NCBI GenBank assembly: GCA_934426825.1
Contig: CAKRYI010000021.1
Location: 1-49,605, forward strand
Reading direction: 5' to 3'
Source: an uncultured Acetatifactor sp.
Lineage (GTDB): Bacteria > Bacillota > Clostridia > Lachnospirales > Lachnospiraceae
Length of the DNA: 49,605 bases
The notes beneath the pieces are model-generated. The model ran no database searches. It was not told the origin of the DNA and was given only the letters and a program-made list of their open reading frames with translations. Below, one piece after another: positions 25,249 to 32,619 of the stretch (its first letter is position 1; every line of letters starts with the position of its first letter). The translations under genes were made by a program, and so were the position numbers.

Positions 25249-26832
25249 TTAGTTCAGGTAATCTAACGGGTTCACCTGTTTGCCGTTGATCAGTATTTCA
25301 AAGTGAAGATGAGGTCCCGTGCTCACACCGGTATTACCGCTCAGCGCAATGGTATCACCCTGTTTTACGGTCTGTCCCACCGACACAAGAACCTTGCTCA
25401 AATGGGCGTATCTTGTCTGTCTGCCGTCCGCGTGGTTGATAAATACCACGTAGCCGTAGCCGCTGCCCCATCCGGCTTTTGCCACGGTACCGCCACAGGA
25501 AGCATGAACCGCTGTTCCCACCGGCGTTGCCCAGTCCACAGCCTTATGGTAGGACGTTGCTCCCTTGGTAGGCACATTTCGTCTGCCGAAACGGGAGGTA
25601 AGACGTCCGCCGGAAATCGGTTTTACATAGGTGGGCGGAATCTTCGTTCCTCTCTTTACAATCTTAGGCACAGCCTCCATGACAACCTCTTCTTTCAGGA
25701 TGTCTCTGGACACAACCTTGTCATTTTCATAATAAACATCCGCAATGACTTTACGGAAACCGGCGGAGGGCTGCTGCAAAACCTCAGTCTGGGTTGTATA
25801 CCAGCTATCCTCGTCCACATAAATAATATCTGCGTCGTAAATTTCTTCGTAATAATTCTGCTCCATGCGTTCCACGGACAGCTTCGGCTCCGGAACCGTG
25901 ATAATCAGCTTCTGTCCCACACGGATAGCGGTATTCTCGTCCTCTAACGCATCGTTCATCTCCACAATTTTATCCATCGGGATATTAACCTTAATGGAAA
26001 TTTCGGACAGCGTATCCCCGGAAACAACCTCATATTCTCCCGGTGTCTCCTGATCCATTACCACTTCATTGATAGCCGTCTGCACATCATTCAGCTGGTT
26101 CTCCGGAAGGTAAGATTCCACAATCTCCACCTTCTGCCCGAAATTCATGTTCAGAATACCCAGTTCATAATCCGAAAAATCCATTTCTCCCTCGGTGCTC
26201 AGATTACGCCCCATCTGGGAAAGCACGGCTTCCACGCCTGCCTCGGTGTATATCTCCGCGCTCTGTTCCTGCTCCTCTTCTTTCGCTGCCGTCTCGGTAA
26301 CGTTAGCGGTGAGCACACTGAACTCACGGCTGTTATCCTGAACCATCTCCACCTGAAATTTCTGCTCGGAATCGTATTTGTCCACAGCCGCCTGCAAAAG
26401 CGTCCTGACCTCATCCGCACTGGAAAGATTCACCATATATTCGTTCACCTTCAGGGTATAGGAACGGTGTGTGGTTTTATGAACATTTGCCTGCATAACC
26501 TCTTCCATCCGTTCCTGCAGAGCCGTCTCATTGTCTACCACGCCCCACAGAACTTCCTCTCCCTGCAGCGTCATGTCCGCCTCGATGAAAGTCAGTTCCT
26601 CGCTTTTCAGCGCAATATCCTTACGTGCCTGAACAAATAATTCCTCCGCTTTCTGCGTATCACCCACGGTGCCGACTTCCGTTCCGTTCACAAATACATG
26701 GAAAAAGTTGTCTCCGGTTTTTTCAAATACGATGTAGCCTTTCAAAAAGAACATACAGCCCAAGAGTGCAATGACTGTAAATTTAATATATGTAAATTTT
26801 ATTTTTTTATAATGGGAAGTAATGTGTTTCAT
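25249..26832 (-). CDS. Membrane-anchored LysM-G5-M23 peptidoglycan endopeptidase
   Basis: About 527 residues. An N-terminal anchor helix (FTVIALLGCMFFLKGYIVF) is followed by a long extracytoplasmic region of alternating alpha/beta character with a Glu-rich stretch, a LysM domain (YEVVSGDTLSEISIKVNIPM to KLIITVP), a G5 domain (around ADVYYENDKVVSRDI to VKRGTK) and a C-terminal M23 peptidase. The M23 metal motifs are present (HKAVDWATPVG with the first His and Asp; GPHLHFEI). The ATG at 26832 is preferred; the ribosome-binding site is weak and an in-frame TTG exists at 26859. LysM-G5-M23 proteins in Clostridia act in wall remodelling, in some cases in sporulation engulfment, but the clear sigma-A promoter suggests vegetative use. 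Confidence 0.9.
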   Translation of the reverse strand: MKHITSHYKKIKFTYIKFTVIALLGCMFFLKGYIVFEKTGDNFFHVFVNGTEVGTVGDTQKAEELFVQARKDIALKSEELTFIEADMTLQGEEVLWGVVDNETALQERMEEVMQANVHKTTHRSYTLKVNEYMVNLSSADEVRTLLQAAVDKYDSEQKFQVEMVQDNSREFSVLTANVTETAAKEEEQEQSAEIYTEAGVEAVLSQMGRNLSTEGEMDFSDYELGILNMNFGQKVEIVESYLPENQLNDVQTAINEVVMDQETPGEYEVVSGDTLSEISIKVNIPMDKIVEMNDALEDENTAIRVGQKLIITVPEPKLSVERMEQNYYEEIYDADIIYVDEDSWYTTQTEVLQQPSAGFRKVIADVYYENDKVVSRDILKEEVVMEAVPKIVKRGTKIPPTYVKPISGGRLTSRFGRRNVPTKGATSYHKAVDWATPVGTAVHASCGGTVAKAGWGSGYGYVVFINHADGRQTRYAHLSKVLVSVGQTVKQGDTIALSGNTGVSTGPHLHFEILINGKQVNPLDYLN

Positions 26833-26874
26833 TTTTTTCAGCTTTCTTCTTCGTAACAATTCTGTAACAGATTT

Positions 26875-26903
26875 ATTCTATCAGCAATTATTTTCGTTGT
26901 AAA
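26875..26903 (-). promoter_or_regulatory. Promoter of the LysM-G5-M23 gene
   Basis: On the minus strand TTTACA, 17 bp, TAGAAT. The -35 box shares bases with the -35 of the divergent dinB promoter candidate. Confidence 0.75.
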
Positions 26904-26923
26904 GTCATAATCCGTGTTATACT
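26897..26923 (+). promoter_or_regulatory. Promoter candidate of dinB
   Basis: TTGTAA and TATACT are separated by 15 bp, a short spacer, 64 bp before the start. No LexA-type dyad (CGAACxxxxGTTCG) is visible between here and the gene. Confidence 0.5.
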
Positions 26924-26986
26924 GTAAAATATACAGCCGCAGTCAGTGGCTGCCGTCTGAAAACATGCTGCAAAGGAGGAACCGGT

Positions 26987-28213
26987 ATGTCAGAGCGCCT
27001 GATTTTTCATATCGACGTCAATTCCGCATTTTTAAGTTGGTCTGCCCTGACACGCCTGCAGAAGGGTGGAACCACGGATCTTCGCACCATTCCCGCCATT
27101 GTGGGCGGGGATATGGCAAAGCGCCACGGCGTCGTTCTCGCCAAATCCATTCCTGCCAAGGCTTACGGAATCGTCACCGGAGAACCGGTTATAAACGCCT
27201 TGCGCAAATGTCCGACGCTGACCATGGTTGCTCCCGACCACGCTCTGTATTCCCGCATGAGCCGGTCACTGATGGCATACCTCTCAGACATCTGCCCGGA
27301 TATTGAGCAGGTGAGCATTGACGAGTGCTATATGGATTATACCCCCATTTCCGACAGATATTCCTCGCCGGAAGCGGCGGCCGCATATATTAAGGATACG
27401 GTTTATGAAAAATTCGGATTTACGGTGAATGTAGGAATTTCAGATAAAAAGGTACTGGCAAAGATGGCTTCGGATTTCAAAAAGCCGAATCTGGTACATA
27501 CTCTTTATTCCTGGGAAATCAGGGAAAAAATGTGGCAGCTTCCGGTTTCCTCCCTTTTCATGTGCGGACATTCCAGCGTGGAAACCTTAAAAAAGCTGGG
27601 GATCTTGACTATCGGCGAACTGGCACAGGCAGACGTTACGATTGTGGAAGCCCATTTAAAAAGCCACGGTCACACCCTCTGGTGCTACGCCAACGGTATC
27701 GATGATTCGGAGGTAGTGCCGGAACCCGCAAAGGCAAAGGGAATCGGCAACTCCACCACCCTCCTAAAAGATGCGGTCACTGCACAGGAGGCAAAAAAGG
27801 AACTGCTTCTTTTATCCGAGTCCGTGGGGCGGAGGCTCCGCGCCTCCCATCAGCTTGCGGGACAGGTCTGCACGGAAATCAAGTACAGCACCTTTCAGTC
27901 CGTCTCGCATCAGGGACTGTTGGACACTCCGTCCGCCTCCACTGATGTCATTTATTCAACCGCCTGCAGACTGTTTGACGAATTGTGGGACGGATCCCCC
28001 ATCCGGCTTCTGGGCGTGCGCTCCACAAAACTTTCGGAGGAAGGCGAACCGGTACAGTTAAATCTGTTTGACTATGCCTCCCCGGCAAATGAAAAACAGC
28101 AGAAATTAGACGCTGCGCTGGATAAAATCCGTCAAAAATACGGGAAGGAGTCCGTCACAAGAGGAACCCTCTTAAGAAACGAACTCCCACCTAAAAATAC
28201 TCCCCGCGCCTGA
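26987..28213 (+). CDS. dinB: Y-family DNA polymerase (Pol IV type)
   Basis: Translesion polymerase, 408 residues. Palm motifs: the metal-binding Asp in FHIDVNSAF (residue 10 region) and EQVSIDECYMDYTP with the catalytic Asp-Glu (about residue 105-115). GISDKKVLAKMASDFKKPN is the family's fingers/palm signature. A little-finger domain follows. The C-terminus carries QLNLFD, a textbook beta-clamp-binding peptide. AAGGAGG lies 9 nt before the ATG. The gene is single and convergent with the XRE-cupin gene. The steric-gate region reads NSAFLSW, normal for the family. Confidence 0.95.
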   Translation: MSERLIFHIDVNSAFLSWSALTRLQKGGTTDLRTIPAIVGGDMAKRHGVVLAKSIPAKAYGIVTGEPVINALRKCPTLTMVAPDHALYSRMSRSLMAYLSDICPDIEQVSIDECYMDYTPISDRYSSPEAAAAYIKDTVYEKFGFTVNVGISDKKVLAKMASDFKKPNLVHTLYSWEIREKMWQLPVSSLFMCGHSSVETLKKLGILTIGELAQADVTIVEAHLKSHGHTLWCYANGIDDSEVVPEPAKAKGIGNSTTLLKDAVTAQEAKKELLLLSESVGRRLRASHQLAGQVCTEIKYSTFQSVSHQGLLDTPSASTDVIYSTACRLFDELWDGSPIRLLGVRSTKLSEEGEPVQLNLFDYASPANEKQQKLDAALDKIRQKYGKESVTRGTLLRNELPPKNTPRA

Positions 28214-28238
28214 TGCGCTCTGTGTATGGCGTGCGTGC

Positions 28239-28793
28239 CTAATGCACCTCTCTGGTAACAATCATGTTGAGCACTGCGCTTTCTGGGCCTGTATTTTTAT
28301 AGGTATGTTCTCTGTCACAGGCAAAGTAAAAGGATTCATTTTCGGAAAGGCAGAATGTTTCCCCATTGATTTCCAGTTCCACACCGCCCCGCAAAACAGT
28401 CAGGTATTCCCATGTGAATTCCCCATGGGAGGAACTGTTTATCTGTGAGCCGCTCTCCATATCCGCCTGATATATCTCAATATTTCTTCCCGTCTCGTAA
28501 GGCAGCAGAATATGAATACTGTATCTGCCCGGCTGTTCCCTGCACACCGGTGCCTGCGCTAAAGTCGGAATGGCAACCGTCACACTCTTATTATAGATAA
28601 GCTGTTCAAAGGGAACCTTAAGCCCCTCCACAATCTTACCGATGGTGGAGACGGTAGGATTGGATTCGCCCCGTTCAATCTGCCCCAGCATGCTCTTGCT
28701 GACACCGGTCTGCTCTGCCACCATGTCCAGACTCAGATTTCTTGCTTTCCGTATCCTCTTCAAATTGAATGCTATGTTCTCGTCAATCTGCAT
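28239..28793 (-). CDS. XRE-family regulator with C-terminal cupin domain
   Basis: 184 residues. An N-terminal HTH (residues 8-60, NLKRIRKARNLSLDMVAEQT, then GVSKSMLGQIERGESNPTVS) is followed by a cupin sensor domain (about residues 100-180, GEFTWEYLTVLRGGVELEIN and CDREHTYKNTGPESA). This layout (PuuR/SutR-like) senses a small metabolite or redox state. The start at 28793 is chosen because AAAGGG lies 9 nt upstream; the ATG at 28802 is too close to it. A strong terminator-like hairpin lies between its promoter and the start, suggesting attenuation. Confidence 0.92.
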   Translation of the reverse strand: MQIDENIAFNLKRIRKARNLSLDMVAEQTGVSKSMLGQIERGESNPTVSTIGKIVEGLKVPFEQLIYNKSVTVAIPTLAQAPVCREQPGRYSIHILLPYETGRNIEIYQADMESGSQINSSSHGEFTWEYLTVLRGGVELEINGETFCLSENESFYFACDREHTYKNTGPESAVLNMIVTREVH

Positions 28794-28822
28794 TTTCTTC
28801 ATCCCTTTCGTCTGCTAAAAAA

Positions 28823-28855
28823 ACAAAAAAGCACCAGACATATACGTCTGATGCT
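28823..28855 (-). terminator. Terminator or attenuator hairpin in front of the XRE-cupin gene
   Basis: The minus strand reads AGCATCAGAC, a 6-nt loop, GTCTGGTGCT and a T-rich run (TTTTTTGTTTTTTT): a strong intrinsic terminator. It lies downstream of the flavin reductase gene but also between a good promoter (28885-28912) and the XRE-cupin start, so read-through may control the regulator. AGCAGAC just before the ribosome-binding site could pair with the 3' arm as an alternative. Confidence 0.75.
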
Positions 28856-28884
28856 ACTTCTTCGTAGTTTGTTTCGTGCACTAT

Positions 28885-28912
28885 ATCATACAATTTTCTT
28901 TATCATACTCAA
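28885..28912 (-). promoter_or_regulatory. Promoter candidate of the XRE-cupin gene
   Basis: On the minus strand TTGAGT, 16 bp, TATGAT. It would give a leader of about 85 nt including the terminator hairpin. Confidence 0.6.
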
Positions 28913-28949
28913 CTTTTCCGGCATCGTCAAGTAGTTTTTCGGGATTTTC

Positions 28950-29555
28950 TTATTTTTTCGTTTTGTGTTTCTCCTGCTTTCCCCTTTTCACGACGTCCTT
29001 TTTTACACTGTAGCCGAATGTTCCAAGCGCTTCTCCGCAGGCAAAATATGTTCCGTGGGAATACACGATAGGCTCCGCCTTTTCCAAATGAAAACGGTGT
29101 TTGTCATCCATGTACCGCTCGTCTGCGTGCACTGCCACAACGTCCGCCAGAAACATATCGTGGGAGCCGAGGGGAATGATTTGTCTGACCTTACACTCAA
29201 TATTCACAGGACTTTCCGCAATCAGAGGTGCACTCACCTTATCCGCAGGCACCGGTGTCAGATTCATCTCGCGGAACTTGTCCACATCTTTCCCGCTTTT
29301 TACCCCACAGTAATCTGTGGCATAAGTCAGCTCCTTAGTGGTCAGATTAATCACGAACTCGCCCGTTTCCTTTATCATAGAGTAAGAGTACCGCTCCGGT
29401 CTCACGGAAATCGATACCATAGGGGGATTGGTGCAGACCGTTCCCGCCCATCCTATGGTGATGATATTGTAATTTTCGTCCTTATCTGCCACGCTCACCA
29501 TTACCGCCGGCAAAGGATACAGCATATTGCCCGGTTTCCAGATTTCTTTTGCCAT
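28950..29555 (-). CDS. Flavin reductase-like (flavoredoxin) protein
   Basis: 201 residues of the FMN-binding split-barrel flavin reductase group. Signature parts are MLYPLPAVMVSVADKDENYN at the start, IGWAGTVCTNPPMVSISVRPERYSY (FMN contact region), GEFVINL, KSGKDVDKF, ECKVRQIIPLGSHDMFLADV, and a basic C-terminal tail. It likely binds FMN and shuttles electrons or reduces flavin with NAD(P)H in an anaerobic redox pathway. It follows the coiled-coil membrane protein gene by 8 bp with a GAGGTGAG ribosome-binding site, so the two are one transcript. Confidence 0.92.
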   Translation of the reverse strand: MAKEIWKPGNMLYPLPAVMVSVADKDENYNIITIGWAGTVCTNPPMVSISVRPERYSYSMIKETGEFVINLTTKELTYATDYCGVKSGKDVDKFREMNLTPVPADKVSAPLIAESPVNIECKVRQIIPLGSHDMFLADVVAVHADERYMDDKHRFHLEKAEPIVYSHGTYFACGEALGTFGYSVKKDVVKRGKQEKHKTKK

Positions 29556-29563
29556 TACTCACC

Positions 29564-30079
29564 TCAAATGATATGTAACCATGCAAGAACCTGAAATACC
29601 ACGCCGCCCACAGCTACCACCAGGGCGGCAATGGAAATGCCCAGAACCGCATTCAGCTTTCCTTTTACACTGTTTACGGCTTCTGCAATACTGTCCGTCT
29701 GCTTGCCGTTCTCCTCAACCACTACCGCCTGCACATTGCGGTAAACTTTCACACACTCCTTATGAGTGTTCTCCTCCGCCGCACCAATCCTCTCGACAAG
29801 TGCCTTTTGCAGTTCCTCGGTATTCTGCTGCTGTTGAATCTGCTCTATCTTATCAATGCTCTCCTGAACTAAACGGTCAATTTCCTTGCCGTCCACTTTG
29901 GCGTTCTGCAGCTTTTCAGAGCCGTCCTCCACCATCTGCTTCATCTGCGTCAGAATGTCGCGATATTCCTTCATTTCCGTTTTCAGACGCTCCATCTCCT
30001 CTGCGTCTGCAGCTGTATTTGCCTTAATCATCTCCTGAGCTGTCAGCTTCTGTGCCAGCTTGTCCATAAAAGTATCCAT
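29564..30079 (-). CDS. Coiled-coil protein with C-terminal membrane anchor
   Basis: 171 residues, not assigned to a family. Almost all of residues 5-135 is predicted coiled coil (EEMERLKTEMKEYRDILTQM, DRLVQESIDKIEQIQQQQN), followed by one membrane helix at the C-terminus (LNAVLGISIAALVVAVGGVV) and a tiny tail. This is a tail-anchored layout, with the bulk in the cytoplasm. I chose the ATG at 30079 with GGAGG 7 nt upstream. It is co-transcribed with the flavin reductase gene from the promoter at 30165-30193. The function is unknown; a scaffold role is possible but speculative. Confidence 0.8.
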   Translation of the reverse strand: MDTFMDKLAQKLTAQEMIKANTAADAEEMERLKTEMKEYRDILTQMKQMVEDGSEKLQNAKVDGKEIDRLVQESIDKIEQIQQQQNTEELQKALVERIGAAEENTHKECVKVYRNVQAVVVEENGKQTDSIAEAVNSVKGKLNAVLGISIAALVVAVGGVVFQVLAWLHII

Positions 30080-30164
30080 CCATTTTCCTCCGAACATATC
30101 CACCTGCCACTTTCTATGCCTGTCACATTACGGTTTTGAGGTGTTTTCCATGGTTTCCACAGCT

Positions 30165-30193
30165 ATTTTATCATTTTTTTATTATGCTGGCAA
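30165..30193 (-). promoter_or_regulatory. Promoter of the coiled-coil / flavin reductase unit
   Basis: On the minus strand TTGCCA, 17 bp, TAAAAT, with a leader of about 80 nt. The rest of the 381-bp gap 30080-30460 is AT-rich and holds the relQ terminator hairpin and no gene that I can support. Confidence 0.65.
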
Positions 30194-30403
30194 CTCACAA
30201 CATTGCCGCCCTCTGCGATTGTGCATTTTGTATAATTTTTCCTTTATAAAAATGTTTCTATTTGTAATATTAATCAAACTTTCATACGTTGTTCATAGTT
30301 TGTTCACATTTAATTGCTATACTCTATCTATAGTCAAGTGAGACATACAAGAGATTTTTGTAAGATATGTCAATACTGGATGTTAGATAATTTTTTCATA
30401 ATA

Positions 30404-30429
30404 GCCCAGATGCCGAAAAGTATCTGGGC
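30404..30429 (-). terminator. Hairpin after relQ
   Basis: GCCCAGAT and ATCTGGGC form an 8-bp stem 32 bp after the relQ stop. On the minus strand it is followed by TATTATGAAAAAAT, not a clean U-tract, so it may be a weak terminator or a 3' stabilising hairpin. Confidence 0.5.
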
Positions 30430-30460
30430 ACTCCTCATTTTATGGATATGGAACCGAATG

Positions 30461-31126
30461 TTATTTCGTTTCAGATTCGTCCGCCTGTGCTCTGGTATGG
30501 CTGATTGCCAGTATTTCTTCGTTCAGGGACAACATTCTGGCGTCCAAATCAGATACCATCTTGGCACACTCCACCAGCTCCGTCTTGATATGTTCCGGTG
30601 CGTCCCCCTCAAATTTATAGTGAATCTTATGCTCCAGACTTGCCCAGAAATCCATGGCAACGGTACGAATTTGGATTTCCACCTTAGTATCTACCGTGCG
30701 GTCAGACAGGTATACCGGCACCGTCACAATCATATGATAACTCTTATAACCGCTCGCCTTGGGATATGTAATATAGTCCTTCACCCCAATTACCTTAATA
30801 TCGCGCTGATCGCTAATCATATCCGCAATCCGGTAAATATCCGAGGTAAAGGAACAGATAATACGGATTCCCGCAATATCATTTACATGGTTTACCATAT
30901 TTTCGATGGTGGATTCAAAGCCGTTGCGCTTGAGCTTTTTCACAATGCTCTCCGGGGTCTTGATTCTTGCCTTTATATGTTCAATGGGATTGTACTGATG
31001 AACATGCTGAAACTCATCATTCAGAATCTCCATTTTGGTCTCTATCTGTCTTAAGGCAGCATGGTATACCAGAGTGACCTCCTGCCAGCTGTCAATGCTA
31101 TCGCCTTTTTCAATCTTTACTTCCAT
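30461..31126 (-). CDS. relQ: Small alarmone synthetase, RelQ type
   Basis: Makes (p)ppGpp from GTP/GDP and ATP in the stringent response. It has 221 residues, with a RelA/SpoT synthetase domain only: IKARIKTPESIVKKLKRNG, NDIAGIRIICSFTSDIYRIA, KDYITYPKASGYKSYHMIV (G-loop with the conserved Tyr) and VEIQIRTVAMDFWASLEHKI with the catalytic Glu. No hydrolase, TGS or ACT domains. The C-terminal helix matches RelQ/YjbM rather than RelP. I chose the ATG at 31126 with GAGGAG 6-8 nt upstream. It stands alone. Confidence 0.93.
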   Translation of the reverse strand: MEVKIEKGDSIDSWQEVTLVYHAALRQIETKMEILNDEFQHVHQYNPIEHIKARIKTPESIVKKLKRNGFESTIENMVNHVNDIAGIRIICSFTSDIYRIADMISDQRDIKVIGVKDYITYPKASGYKSYHMIVTVPVYLSDRTVDTKVEIQIRTVAMDFWASLEHKIHYKFEGDAPEHIKTELVECAKMVSDLDARMLSLNEEILAISHTRAQADESETK

Positions 31127-31297
31127 TTTAACTCCTCTAATATAGGGTTGACCGGTTACATCACCTTTAATATAACATAAAAGTTGACAAAAATGTATAT
31201 TATTCACAAAAAATTAATCCTTTTTTTATTTTGCTTGGTTATTTTTGATATTCACAACACACCCTCTATCTATATTCACAAAAGAAGGAAATATGCC

Positions 31298-31326
31298 TTG
31301 AATTTCCCCGGACTCGATTTTATAAT
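31298..31326 (+). promoter_or_regulatory. Promoter of the 88-residue protein gene
   Basis: TTGAAT, 17 bp, TATAAT: a near-perfect sigma-A promoter 30 bp before the start at 31357. The rest of the gap 31127-31356 between it and the divergent relQ gene is AT-rich with no other clear signal. Confidence 0.85.
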
Positions 31327-31356
31327 GAAGCTATCATTCACGAAAGGGAGTATGCT

Positions 31357-31623
31357 ATGTTTCGTCTATGGGCAAGAATTTGGAAAGACAACCATATGTT
31401 AAAAGATACCGTGGTCGCCGACAACAGTGACGATACCCGCACCCATAAAATTTTCCGGGCACTGGATGAGGTGTGCAACGAGTTTGATTTGGGAAAACCA
31501 CTCTGGCTGGACAAAACTATCGCCGACTTTAAGCGGCACAGCAAGACGCGGTTTACGCAGGACAATTTCATAGAAGAAATTGAATTTGATTATCTCGAAA
31601 TTCAAATCATTGAAGAGGACTAA
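31357..31623 (+). CDS. Small 88-residue protein of unknown function
   Basis: A soluble, acidic-ended protein (MFRLWARIWKDNHMLKDTVV) with no signal peptide. The phrases DDTRTHKIFRALDEVCNEFD and LGKPLWLDKTIADFKRHSKT resemble small proteins I recall as common in Lachnospiraceae, with no known role. It has a strong promoter, a good ribosome-binding site (AAGGGAG) and its own terminator, so it is an independently expressed single gene. The N-terminal basic/Trp region and C-terminal Glu-rich beta stretch suggest a compact fold. No function can be inferred. Confidence 0.85.
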   Translation: MFRLWARIWKDNHMLKDTVVADNSDDTRTHKIFRALDEVCNEFDLGKPLWLDKTIADFKRHSKTRFTQDNFIEEIEFDYLEIQIIEED

Positions 31624-31665
31624 GGGCGGTATTTTCATTAAATACAGGCCCTTAGCCCTATTTTT
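31620..31665 (+). terminator. Terminator after the 88-residue protein gene
   Basis: CTAAGGGC (31620-31627) pairs with GCCCTTAG (31648-31655), with an inner GTATTT/AAATAC stem, followed by CCCTATTTTT. The hairpin starts inside the stop codon region. Confidence 0.85.
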
Positions 31666-31685
31666 CACTTTTTTTCTCTTTTCTC

Positions 31686-31714
31686 TTGACATTTATTTCC
31701 TCATAGTCTATTAT
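31686..31714 (+). promoter_or_regulatory. Promoter of the hemolysin III-family gene
   Basis: TTGACA, 17 bp, TATTAT. The predicted start of transcription (about 31720) coincides with the first base of a three-way-junction RNA; the leader is about 140 nt. Confidence 0.88.
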
Positions 31715-31719
31715 CATGC

Positions 31720-31772
31720 CATGGCAAGTAGTTTCAAAAACTACATATACTGTTATCGGTATATTTGCTATG
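31720..31772 (+). ncRNA. Predicted three-way-junction 5' leader RNA
   Basis: Three helices pair every base at the junction. P1: 31720-31727 with 31765-31772 (CAUGGCAA/UUGCUAUG, 8 bp including one G-U). P2: 31728-31734 with 31738-31744 (GUAGUUU/AAACUAC, 3-nt loop). P3: 31745-31750 with 31759-31764 (AUAUAC/GUAUAU, 8-nt loop UGUUAUCG). No known riboswitch class is recognised. No terminator follows; the remaining leader (31773-31861) holds only a small AGTTA/TAACT hairpin. Confidence 0.6.
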
Positions 31773-31861
31773 AGTTTGTTTCTACCAGTTAACGTAACTT
31801 TGCACACTTTACAGGGGATAATATTGCAGAGTTTTTTGAAAGAAAGGGTTGGTGTATATTT

Positions 31862-32512
31862 ATGCAAATAACAATCAGAGAACCGGGAAGCGCAATCACA
31901 CATTTCATTGCCATGATGATGACTATTTTTGCGGCAGTGCCGCTTTTGGTAAAAACCGGCATCCGCTCAGGCAGCCAGAATTTTACCGCCATGTGCATTT
32001 TTGTAGGCAGCATGATTTTGCTCTACGGAGCGAGTGCAACTTACCACTCCGTGGACCTTTCGGGCAGAAGCCTCAGAATTTTCCGTAAAATTGACCATAT
32101 GATGATTTTCGTACTGATAGCCGGCTCCTATACGCCCATCTGCCTGATTGTGCTCGGCGGGCAGTTAGGATATACCATGCTGGCAGTTGTATGGGGCATT
32201 GCAGTGGCAGGAATGCTTATCAAAGCATTATGGATTACCTGTCCGAAATGGTTTTCCTCCGTCATCTACATTGCCATGGGCTGGGTATGTGTCTTTGCTT
32301 TCGGTCAGTTGTACACCACACTTCCCCATGCCGCATTTTTGTGGCTTCTCGTAGGCGGTATCATTTATACCGTGGGTGGTGTGATTTACGCATTGAAACT
32401 TCCGATTTTTAACGCGAAACACAAAGACTTTGGTTCCCATGAGGTTTTCCACCTCTTTGTAATGGCCGGAAGCCTTTGCCACTTCATCTTTATGTATCTG
32501 TACGTTGCTTAA
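31862..32512 (+). CDS. Hemolysin III-family (PAQR-like) membrane protein
   Basis: 216 residues with seven predicted membrane helices. Family signatures are present: SATYHSV at the end of helix 2, KIDHMMIFVLIAGSYTPICL (helix 3) and HEVFHLFVMAGSLCHFIFM in the last helix. These His/Asp/Ser residues form the zinc site of the PAQR/HlyIII fold. Family members are annotated as YqfA/TrhA in E. coli and affect membrane lipid homeostasis; haemolysis is not established for most of them. The ribosome-binding site is weak (GGTG 8 nt upstream), and the gene has a long, structured leader, so translation may be regulated. Confidence 0.92.
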   Translation: MQITIREPGSAITHFIAMMMTIFAAVPLLVKTGIRSGSQNFTAMCIFVGSMILLYGASATYHSVDLSGRSLRIFRKIDHMMIFVLIAGSYTPICLIVLGGQLGYTMLAVVWGIAVAGMLIKALWITCPKWFSSVIYIAMGWVCVFAFGQLYTTLPHAAFLWLLVGGIIYTVGGVIYALKLPIFNAKHKDFGSHEVFHLFVMAGSLCHFIFMYLYVA

Positions 32513-32565
32513 TAGCAAAATCAGGAAAAAAACAACAGTGCGCTGTGATATGCGCAATAAAGGAA

Positions 32566-32594
32566 GCGCCTGACCGTGTAATGCAGTCAGGCGC
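32566..32594. terminator. Hairpin terminator between the hemolysin III gene and the lipoprotein operon
   Basis: GCGCCTGAC and GTCAGGCGC form a 9-bp stem between convergent genes. On the minus strand TTCCTTTATTG follows; on the plus strand the tract is AAAAATATGG, so it probably acts mainly on the minus strand as the end of the lipoprotein unit. Confidence 0.6.
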
Positions 32595-32619
32595 AAAAAT
32601 ATGGAATTCTTTTTCACAA

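Noticed and set aside
26924..26986. LexA/SOS box upstream of dinB
   Set aside because: No CGAAC-GTTCG dyad or close variant is visible, so SOS control is not claimed.
30313..31054. Extended -10 (TGCTATACT, 30315-30323, plus strand) with a 246-codon frame behind it
   Set aside because: The frame is antisense to relQ and has no recognisable product. The -10 alone in AT-rich DNA is weak evidence; an antisense RNA to relQ remains possible but unsupported.
31716..31871. 51-codon upstream frame in the hemolysin III leader (starts MPWQVVSKTT)
   Set aside because: Its ATG is 2 bp after the -10 box, so it is not in the transcript. An internal ATG has no ribosome-binding site, and the sequence is better explained by the three-way-junction pairing.
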